From assembly GCA_031287815.1 (NCBI GenBank), contig JAITSM010000096.1:1-5098 (forward strand): a DNA stretch of 5,098 bases, in the 5' to 3' direction. Position 1 is the first letter of the stretch, and each line of letters begins with the position of its first letter. Source of the stretch: Prevotellaceae bacterium. Its GTDB lineage: Bacteria > Bacteroidota > Bacteroidia > Bacteroidales > UBA932. Under the pieces are notes generated by a model. The model worked only from the letters and a program-made list of their open reading frames with translations, did not search any database and was not told the origin of the DNA. This document shows, in pieces, positions 1-5,049 of the stretch. The translations under genes and the position numbers were made by a program.

Positions 1-1751
1 ATGTGGCGGAAAAGAGCATAGCCTACATGCGCGGGATGCAGAACAGGGGCGTGCTGGCCTGCGCCAAGCATTTCCCGGGACATGGCGACACCAACCAGGA
101 TTCGCATGAGGCGTTGCCCACCATCCTGCATTCGACGGGAAGGATGGATTCGCTGGAGCTTTTTCCGTTCAAACACCTTATGCAAAATGGCGTGGATGCT
201 GTGATGGTGGCGCATTTGCAAATCCCCGCCTATGATACGCTGCCCCGCCCTTCGACCCTCTCGCCAATGGTGGTCAGCCGCCTGCTGAGGGACGAGCTGG
301 AGTTCGGCGGGCTGGTGATTACCGACGCCCTTAACATGAAAGGGGTTACCAATGTGACCCATCAGGATACGATTGCGCTGTTCGCCCTGTTGGCGGGCAA
401 CGACATTTTGCTGATGCCGGAAAGCGTTTCCAAAGCGATTGATGTGATAGAAGAGGCGGTGGCGGAAGGAAAAGTGTCCATGTATAAAGTAGAAACAAAA
501 TGCCGGAAGATACTGGCGGCAAAGTACCGCGCGGGATTGAACGATTACCGCCCGGTGCTCGAAGCCGGGCTGGCGGACGATTTGAACAGCGCCGCCTACC
601 AGGCGCTGAATTACCGGCTGGTGGAAAAAGCCTTGACCCTGCTTCAAAACCGCGACACCCTGCTTCCCCTGCGCCGCCTGGATACGTTGAAAATTGCCTG
701 TGTGGAAATAGGGAAGGGGGACGGCTCGTTTTTTAAGCAACAGCTGCGCTATTATGCGGCAGTGGATACTTTTTCTATAGAGCCCGGCGCGGGGGCGGAT
801 ACGTTGCTGGCGCTGGGGGAACAGCTGTCGCCCTACAACCTGGTTATTGCCGGATACCATGATACCGACGCGCGGCCGCAATTCAATTTCGGCGTGGACA
901 GCCTGACGGCGGAGTTTATTGCCGGGCTTGCTTCCCACAAAAAAGTGATTCTTGATTTCTTCGGGACGCCTTATGGAATAAAGAAATTCGGGGATACGCA
1001 AAACCTTGCGGCGCTGGTGGTGTCCTATTCCAATTCGCCGCAGGCGCAGGAACGCTCGGCGCAGTTGCTCTTCGGCGGCGTGGCGGCGCAGGGCAGACTG
1101 CCGGTATCAATGGAGAGTGGAGAGTGGGGAATGGAGAATGGGCTGGCGCCGGAGTTCAGTGGGCAGTTTTCAGTAGGCAGTAGGCAGTCATCAGATACCT
1201 CCTACTTCCTACTTCCTACTTCCTACTTCATACCTCATTCTCCATTCTCCATTAAAACGCGTTTGCATTATGTGCTGCCCGAAGAAATCGGTATTTCCGG
1301 CGCGCGGTTGTCGGTAATAGATTCATTAGTGATGAAAACGGTAGAGGCGCCAGCCCATTCTCCACTCGCTCCCGGAGCGCAGGTGCTGGCTATCTACAAG
1401 GGGCAGGTGTTTTACAATAAATCTTTCGGGGCACGGGCATCCGATACGTTGCCCGGCTTCGCGGGCTACGGCGGGGGACGCTGTTTCAGCGACAGCCTGG
1501 TGGCGCTTGTCGCCGGAGCGTATGCGCGTAATCATGGCAACTACTTCAAGAGCCTCCGCCACCTTCGTTTCGACGCCGGCGCACTCTGCTGGAAAGATAC
1601 GCAACGGGAACTGTCCGTGATTTTCCTGCCTTCTCACAAAGCCCTGCCCGGCGGCAAGAAAACAAAAAAACTCCGCATCTTCCCGAAAATCTTTGCAGCC
1701 TTCCAAAAGGCAGTGGATAATGGAGAATGGGCTGGCGCCAGAGTTCAGTAG
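1..1751 (+). CDS. nagZ: NagZ-like family 3 glycoside hydrolase with decayed C-terminal serine-hydrolase module (5' partial)
   Basis: The reading frame enters from the left edge (first whole codon at 3), so the true start and roughly the first 200 residues of the barrel are missing. Numbering from codon 3: KHFPGHGDT (22-30) followed by DSH (33-35) is the NagZ-type signature carrying the Asp-His general acid/base pair, and ITDALNM (106-112) holds the nucleophile, Asp108. Family 3 enzymes of this clade remove N-acetylglucosamine from muropeptides. Residues about 205-370 fit the C-terminal alpha/beta domain, ending at GRLPVS. Residues 371-419 are encoded by a heptad repeat. Residues 420-571 are a serine-hydrolase (beta-lactamase-like) module known as a fusion partner in Bacteroidota, here missing its active-site motifs. 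The stop codon TAG at 1749-1751 lies inside another repeat copy. The glycosidase active site looks intact. Cell location cannot be judged without the N-terminus. The glycosidase call is strong; exact substrate is inferred. Confidence 0.9.
   Translation, partial: VAEKSIAYMRGMQNRGVLACAKHFPGHGDTNQDSHEALPTILHSTGRMDSLELFPFKHLMQNGVDAVMVAHLQIPAYDTLPRPSTLSPMVVSRLLRDELEFGGLVITDALNMKGVTNVTHQDTIALFALLAGNDILLMPESVSKAIDVIEEAVAEGKVSMYKVETKCRKILAAKYRAGLNDYRPVLEAGLADDLNSAAYQALNYRLVEKALTLLQNRDTLLPLRRLDTLKIACVEIGKGDGSFFKQQLRYYAAVDTFSIEPGAGADTLLALGEQLSPYNLVIAGYHDTDARPQFNFGVDSLTAEFIAGLASHKKVILDFFGTPYGIKKFGDTQNLAALVVSYSNSPQAQERSAQLLFGGVAAQGRLPVSMESGEWGMENGLAPEFSGQFSVGSRQSSDTSYFLLPTSYFIPHSPFSIKTRLHYVLPEEIGISGARLSVIDSLVMKTVEAPAHSPLAPGAQVLAIYKGQVFYNKSFGARASDTLPGFAGYGGGRCFSDSLVALVAGAYARNHGNYFKSLRHLRFDAGALCWKDTQRELSVIFLPSHKALPGGKKTKKLRIFPKIFAAFQKAVDNGEWAGARVQ
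1111..1257 (+). repeat. 147-nt heptad-lattice element, 21 x 7 nt, in frame in the glycosidase gene
   Basis: From 1111 to 1257 the sequence divides without slippage into 21 heptamers: TGGAGAG x2, TGGGGAA, TGGAGAA; a 21-nt less repetitive core (1139-1159); TGGGCAG, TTTTCAG, TAGGCAG x2, TCATCAG; ATACCTC, CTACTTC x4, ATACCTC; ATTCTCC x2; ATTAAAA. The first half is purine-rich and the second pyrimidine-rich and roughly complementary. Bases 1109-1138 can pair with 1224-1253 (24 Watson-Crick, 4 G-U, 2 mismatches), and 1173-1184 with 1201-1212 (11 of 12). It encodes 49 residues rich in S, E, G, F and P, placed between the glycosidase fold (ending GRLPVS) and the next domain (RLHYVLPEE), where relatives have a short linker. 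I read it as an inserted intergenic-type repeat. Confidence 0.88.
1257..1715 (+). other. Remnant serine-hydrolase (beta-lactamase-like) domain inside the glycosidase CDS
   Basis: The module opens normally: YVLPEEIGI (423-431), then PGAQVLAIYKGQVFYNKSFG (457-476), the first strands of the class C beta-lactamase-like fold. From about residue 487 it jumps to GYGGGRCFSDSLV, which matches the late segment (typically EYGGRRYFSD) lying some 200 residues further on in intact relatives. The SxxK nucleophile motif and the YxN motif are therefore absent. The third motif, usually HTGFTG, reads HLRFDAG (520-526). The final ELSVIFLPSHKALPG and a KL-containing tail match the normal domain end. I infer a catalytically dead remnant produced by in-frame deletion plus drift. 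The comparison is from memory of the family, not from an alignment. Confidence 0.72.
1346..1364 (-). repeat. Inverted 19-bp copy of the heptad-element core
   Basis: On the - strand this reads TGGAGAATGGGCTGGCGCC, identical over 19 bp to 1132-1150 and 1721-1739 on the + strand. It lies in the glycosidase-hydrolase frame and encodes part of EAPAHSPL (448-455), just before the conserved PGAQVL segment where relatives have a shorter stretch. It therefore looks like a small, frame-preserving insertion of about three heptads (21 nt, 7 codons). The insertion size is inferred. Confidence 0.8.
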
Positions 1752-1787
1752 GCAGTGGGCAGTAGCAGTAGACAGTCAATAGATATC
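1714..1787 (+). repeat. Second direct copy (left half) of the heptad element, carrying the glycosidase stop codon
   Basis: Heptads TGGATAA, TGGAGAA, TGGGCTG, GCGCCAG, AGTTCAG, TAGGCAG, TGGGCAG, a 6-nt TAGCAG (one base lost), TAGACAG and TCAATAG follow the order of the element at 1132-1200. Bases 1720-1756 match 1131-1167 at 35 of 37 positions. Only the purine-rich half is present; after about 1787 the sequence becomes unrelated AT-rich DNA. The TAG at 1749-1751 that ends the glycosidase frame is one of the repeat's own TAGGCAG units, so the last residues (about 572-582) are repeat-encoded. Confidence 0.85.
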
Positions 1788-1801
1788 ACTTCTTTTGGAA
1801 A

Positions 1802-2011
1802 TTATTTTTCTATGATGTATGCTTTGTGCTTTTTAAAACCGGATACCTGTTTCATAAAAGCGGGGATAAAGGATACAAGTTCTTCTACTCTACTTGTAAA
1901 AGAATTCAGGACAACTATAGTTAAAGGATATTTTTCAAGATTTTGTTGATGCGCCATATTTTTATCTATGGTCAATAAAATATCAAAAGCATGCTCCACG
2001 CATAAGGCCAT
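1802..2011 (-). pseudogene. C-terminal remnant of a DUF5615-type PIN-like toxin
   Basis: The - strand frame encodes 69 residues: LMALCVEHAFDILLTIDKN, then HQQNLEKY, TIVVLNS, RVEELVSFIPAF and a C-terminal AYIIEK. This resembles the second half of small PIN-like proteins (about 105-115 residues) with the pattern FDxLLTxDxNLxxQQNL followed by IxVVVL, which are annotated as toxin components of toxin-antitoxin pairs. The in-frame codons upstream of the ATG (AAC GAC CAA CTA) still fit the family, but a TAA stop precedes them at 2027-2029, beside a run of seven T on the + strand. The N-terminal half with the first acidic residues is absent, and no antitoxin gene is adjacent. I read it as a decayed fragment, convergent with the glycosidase gene; a short expressed protein cannot be excluded. 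Confidence 0.62.
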
Positions 2012-2074
2012 TAGTTGGTCGTTTTTTTACAAATGTACAAAAAATGTAAATAATTAAATAGCCAATCGGGATAC

Positions 2075-2105
2075 TTTCCACTTTCAATTTAAAAAACTAT
2101 CTTTG
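2075..2105 (+). promoter_or_regulatory. Bacteroidota-type promoter for the membrane protein-kinase-etherase operon
   Basis: TATCTTTG at 2098-2105 matches the Bacteroidota -7 consensus TAnnTTTG exactly. TTTC at 2075-2078 matches the -33 TTTG at three of four positions, with the usual 19-nt spacer. Transcription would start near 2110, giving a leader of roughly 115 nt that contains the heptad repeats before the ATG at 2228. The position fits the only two-gene operon downstream. The -33 box falls inside a pair of ACTTTCC/ACTTTCA heptads. Confidence 0.66.
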
Positions 2106-2143
2106 TGCCTTCAAAACTTTAAAACATAAAAATTGCAGCTTTC

Positions 2144-2227
2144 TTTTAGATAATAGACTTTAGACAAAAGAGAAACTTTCAACTTTCAACTAAAAAGACA
2201 TTCTCCATTTTCAATTCTCCATTAAAA
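2144..2227 (+). repeat. Pyrimidine-rich heptad arrays in the leader, ending at the start codon
   Basis: Three short 7-nt-period families follow one another: TTTTAGA, TAATAGA, CTTTAGA, CAAAAGA (2144-2171); AACTTTC x2 and AACTAAA (2174-2194); ATTCTCC, ATTTTCA, ATTCTCC, ATTAAAA (2200-2227). The last unit directly abuts the ATG at 2228. The terminal 14 bases, ATTCTCCATTAAAA, are identical to the end of the element inside the glycosidase gene (1244-1257). The A-rich last unit sits where Bacteroidota mRNAs normally carry an A-rich start region instead of a Shine-Dalgarno sequence, so it probably contributes to translation initiation (inference). Confidence 0.8.
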
Positions 2228-3385
2228 ATGACTAATCGATTAAAATCACTGGACATCTTGCGCGGCCTCACCATTGCCGGGATGATACTGGTCAATAATC
2301 CGGGCTCGTGGGGCGCGGTGTATGCGCCCCTGCGCCATGCGTCATGGCACGGATTGACGCCCACCGATTTGGTTTTCCCGTTTTTCATGTTTATCATGGG
2401 CGTTTCCATGTACCTTTCGTTGCGGAAGTTCGATTTCGCACCGGCGAAGCAGACATTTATGAAAATCCTTAAACGCACGGTGATCATTTTCCTGATAGGC
2501 CTGGCGGTGGTATGGTTTTCGCGCTCCCTGCGCACGTTCCGGCAACTGTCGGAAGAAGAGCTGGGGTTCTTTAACCGCCTCCTCCGGGCGGTAACCAACG
2601 TGGAAGGCCTGCGGATTATGGGCGTGATGCAGCGCCTGGCCTTGTCCTACGGCTTTGCGGCGCTGGTGGCGGTAACCGTAAAACATAAATTTATACCTTA
2701 TATTATAGGCGCCGTATTGGCGGGCTATTTCTTGCTCCTTGCGCTGGGCAACGGCTTTGAGTTAAGCGAAACGAATATCCTTTCGGTCATCGACCGCGCC
2801 GTTCTGGGGGCGTCGCACCTCTATACCGACGCCGGCGTGAAGCTCGACCCCGAAGGCCTGGCCAGCACGATCCCGGCGATTTGCCATGTCCTCATTGGCT
2901 TTTGCTGTGGGAAAGCGCTGGCTGTAGCCAAAGACAACCGCGAAAAGATGTTAAAACTGTTTATTACCGGCGCCTGCCTGACGTTTGCCGGCTTCCTGCT
3001 GGCCTACGGCTGCCCGGTGAACAAAAAGATATGGAGCCCCACGTTTGTACTGCTTACCTGCGGGCTCGCCGCCACCCTGCTGGCATTGCTCATTTGGATT
3101 GTCGATGAAAAAGGCTATAAACGCTGGGGCGTATTTTTCGAATCCTTCGGCGTCAACCCCCTCTTCATTTACACGCAGGCCACCGTCCTGGCGATTCTTC
3201 TCGGGAATATCGTATTCCCCTACGACGGCCACCCCGTCAGCGTTACCGGATTTATGTACCAGATAGTCCTGCAACCCTTGCTGGGCGACTATCCCGGCTC
3301 TTTGGCGTTCGCCCTCCTCTTTGTGGGGGTGAATTGGACGGTAGGAAATATTTTATACAAAAAACAAATCTATATCAAGGTATGA
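2228..3385 (+). CDS. DUF5009/NagX/HGSNAT-like inner-membrane protein, probable MurNAc transporter (MurT-like)
   Basis: A 385-residue polytopic membrane protein of full family length. The N-terminus RLKSLDILRGLTIAGMI (4-20) is the family signature. HASWHGLTPTDLVFPFFMF (37-55) follows; its His37 aligns with the acetyl-accepting histidine region of human HGSNAT. MQRLALSYG (134-142), DPEGLASTIPAI (207-218) and a late FGVNPLFIYT motif complete the fold. Hydrophobic segments lie near 10-24, 47-65, 80-97, 134-151, 155-174 and 212-230, with four or so more to the C-terminus. Relatives are annotated as acyltransferases, but the Tannerella homologue next to murK and murQ was reported as a MurNAc transporter (MurT), and the same neighbourhood here favours that role. 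The start is fixed by homology at residue 4 and by the A-rich leader. The stop overlaps the next gene by 4 nt (ATGA), implying translational coupling. Transport versus acetylation remains open. Confidence 0.88.
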   Translation: MTNRLKSLDILRGLTIAGMILVNNPGSWGAVYAPLRHASWHGLTPTDLVFPFFMFIMGVSMYLSLRKFDFAPAKQTFMKILKRTVIIFLIGLAVVWFSRSLRTFRQLSEEELGFFNRLLRAVTNVEGLRIMGVMQRLALSYGFAALVAVTVKHKFIPYIIGAVLAGYFLLLALGNGFELSETNILSVIDRAVLGASHLYTDAGVKLDPEGLASTIPAICHVLIGFCCGKALAVAKDNREKMLKLFITGACLTFAGFLLAYGCPVNKKIWSPTFVLLTCGLAATLLALLIWIVDEKGYKRWGVFFESFGVNPLFIYTQATVLAILLGNIVFPYDGHPVSVTGFMYQIVLQPLLGDYPGSLAFALLFVGVNWTVGNILYKKQIYIKV

Positions 3386-5049
3386 TACTATTAGCAGATG
3401 GCGGTTCCACCAAAACGGACTGGTGCCTGGTGGATCGCGGACAATTAGTCAAACAGGTTTTCACGAAAGGCGCGAACCCGTTCTTTCGTACGCAGGAAGA
3501 AATAAGCGAAGAAATCGCCCTTGCCTTGCTGCCCGAAACCGGTAGCTACCCCATCGAAGCAGTCTATTTCTATGGGGCGGGCTGTGCATTTCCCGAAAAA
3601 AACGAAATCGTCGCACAGGCAATCCGGACACACATCAAGGCCGCCACTGTTGAAGTAGGCAGCGACTTGCTCGCCGCCGCCAGGGGGCTATGCGGGAAAA
3701 ACGCCGGCATTGCCTGCATCCTCGGCACCGGCTCCAACTCCTGCTTCTACGATGGGAATGAAATCAGGGAAAACGTATCGCCGCTCGGCTACGTCTTGGG
3801 CGACGAAGGCAGCGGCGCAGTGCTGGGACGCCTGCTGGTGGGCGCCTGCCTGAAAAACCAGCTCACCGGAGGACTGAAGGAAAAATTCCTGAGCCAGTTT
3901 AGCCTCACGCCGCAACTCATCCTCGAACGGGTATACAAACAACCGCTTGCCAACCGTTTCCTGGCAAGCCTTTCGCCCTTCCTGTTGCAGCACATCGACG
4001 ATGCGTCGGTCTACGAACTGGTGTCCGGCGCCTTCACCCTGTTCTTCAAAAGGAATGTAATGCAGTACGACTACCGGCGCTACCCCGTACACCTGACCGG
4101 TTCCGTAGCGTGGTATTACCGCGAGGCCTTGCAGAAAACGGCTGCCGGATTGGGCATCACGCTTGGAGATATTACCCGGTCCCCGATGGAAGGGCTGATT
4201 AACTACTACACGAACCTCCCCGAAGGGGAGGGCGGGGGAGGGGTGAAAATCACCGAGCAACCCTCCCTCTACGACCACCTGGAAAAGAAATCCATTGCCG
4301 AAATACTCTCCGGCATTAACGCCGAAGACAAAAAAGTGGCGCTGGCGATAGAAAAAGCCCTCCCGGAAATAGAAAAATTAGTAACCCGGATAGTGCCGCG
4401 CATGGAGCAGGGCGGGCGTATTTTTTATGTCGGCGCCGGCACCAGCGGGCGTTTGGGGGTGCTCGACGCGTCGGAGATACCGCCCACTTTCGGGATGCCC
4501 AACACCTTGGTCATTGGCTTGATTGCCGGCGGCGACCATGCCCTCCGCAACCCGGTGGAAAAGGCGGAAGACAATATGGCTGCCGGCTGGAACGATTTAC
4601 AGGCATACCACATCAACGAAAAAGACACCCTGATAGGCATTGCCGCCTCCGGGACGACGCCCTACGTCGTAGGCGCACTCCGGGAAGCCCGGCAACACGG
4701 GGTACTCACGGCCTCCATTTCCAGCAACCCCGCATCCCCCATTGCCCAGGAAGCCGACATTGCCATCGAGATGATTGTCGGCCCGGAATACGTTACCGGC
4801 AGTTCCCGCATGAAGTCCGGCACCGGCCAGAAAATGATCCTGAATATGATTACCACCGCCACCATGATTAAACTCGGCCGGGTCAAGGGCAACCGCATGG
4901 TCAATATGCAGCTCACCAACGCCAAGCTGGTAGATCGCGGCACCCGCATGGTCATGGACGAGCTGAAACTGGATTACGAACAGGCGCAACGCCTCCTCCT
5001 CTTGCACGGCTCCGTCAAAAAAGCCGTGGAAGCCTATGGGAAAAACTAA
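3382..5049 (+). CDS. murQ: Fused MurNAc/GlcNAc kinase (MurK-like) and N-acetylmuramic acid 6-phosphate etherase (MurQ)
   Basis: A 555-residue cytoplasmic two-domain enzyme. Residues 1-276 are a BadF/BadG-type sugar kinase: phosphate loop DGGSTKTDW (6-14), catalytic Asp95 in VGSDLLAAARG, GTGSNS (115-120), GYVLGDEGSGAVLG (136-149) and the adenosine-site LTGSVAWYY (238-246). Residues 288-555 are MurQ: GAGTSGRLG (351-359), the DASEIPPTFG motif with catalytic Glu365, VEKAED (392-397) with the second acidic group, and the SIS-type TGSSRMKSGT (472-481). The kinase would phosphorylate MurNAc; MurQ then cleaves the lactyl ether to GlcNAc-6-phosphate and D-lactate. Both domains have normal length, so this is a fusion without loss. 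Known Bacteroidota clusters carry them as separate genes. The ATG at 3382, inside the ATGA overlap, is chosen because MILLADGG starts the fold; an in-frame ATG at 3334 would overlap the upstream gene by 52 nt. GTG at 4243 could still start a separate MurQ. Confidence 0.93.
   Translation: MILLADGGSTKTDWCLVDRGQLVKQVFTKGANPFFRTQEEISEEIALALLPETGSYPIEAVYFYGAGCAFPEKNEIVAQAIRTHIKAATVEVGSDLLAAARGLCGKNAGIACILGTGSNSCFYDGNEIRENVSPLGYVLGDEGSGAVLGRLLVGACLKNQLTGGLKEKFLSQFSLTPQLILERVYKQPLANRFLASLSPFLLQHIDDASVYELVSGAFTLFFKRNVMQYDYRRYPVHLTGSVAWYYREALQKTAAGLGITLGDITRSPMEGLINYYTNLPEGEGGGGVKITEQPSLYDHLEKKSIAEILSGINAEDKKVALAIEKALPEIEKLVTRIVPRMEQGGRIFYVGAGTSGRLGVLDASEIPPTFGMPNTLVIGLIAGGDHALRNPVEKAEDNMAAGWNDLQAYHINEKDTLIGIAASGTTPYVVGALREARQHGVLTASISSNPASPIAQEADIAIEMIVGPEYVTGSSRMKSGTGQKMILNMITTATMIKLGRVKGNRMVNMQLTNAKLVDRGTRMVMDELKLDYEQAQRLLLLHGSVKKAVEAYGKN
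4215..4245 (+). repeat. GC-rich palindrome plus G-quadruplex-type tract forming the kinase-MurQ linker
   Basis: CCTCCCC (4215-4221) and GGGGAGG (4225-4231) form a perfect 7-bp inverted repeat around GAA. Immediately overlapping it, 4225-4243 holds four G runs (4, 3, 5 and 4 G) separated by single A, C and A bases, a textbook G-quadruplex pattern on the coding and mRNA strand. Translated in frame it gives the flexible NLPEGEGGGGV linker (278-288) between two complete enzyme domains. Similar CCTCCCC/GGGGAGG palindromes occur as intergenic repeats in Bacteroidota (recalled, not checked). I infer a former intergenic repeat that became coding. Confidence 0.75.

Noticed and set aside
1111..1257. 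Interpretation as an insertion sequence or IS-derived miniature element
   Set aside because: No transposase-like terminal inverted repeat pair or target-site duplication is visible; the inverted relationship comes from complementary heptad families.
1755..1949. Small + strand open frame of 64 codons in the gap
   Set aside because: It starts inside the heptad repeat, overlaps the - strand PIN-like remnant and shows no recognisable motif; it is most likely the antisense shadow of that remnant.
2030..2037. TACATTTG on the - strand as a promoter for the PIN-like remnant
   Set aside because: It matches the -7 pattern, but no TTTG-like -33 box lies at the expected 19-20 nt distance, and the downstream gene is broken.
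2021..2048. Imperfect inverted repeat with T and A runs resembling a terminator
   Set aside because: The stem is short, AT-only in most positions and interrupted, so it cannot be supported as a terminator.
3334..3381. In-frame upstream ATG extending the kinase by 16 residues
   Set aside because: The extension overlaps the end of the membrane protein gene, matches no kinase sequence, and the ATG at 3382 begins exactly at the conserved fold and forms an ATGA overlap.
3688..4278. Long - strand open frame of 196 codons under the kinase gene
   Set aside because: It is fully antisense to a conserved enzyme and shows no domain motif; GC-rich coding DNA commonly leaves such open frames.
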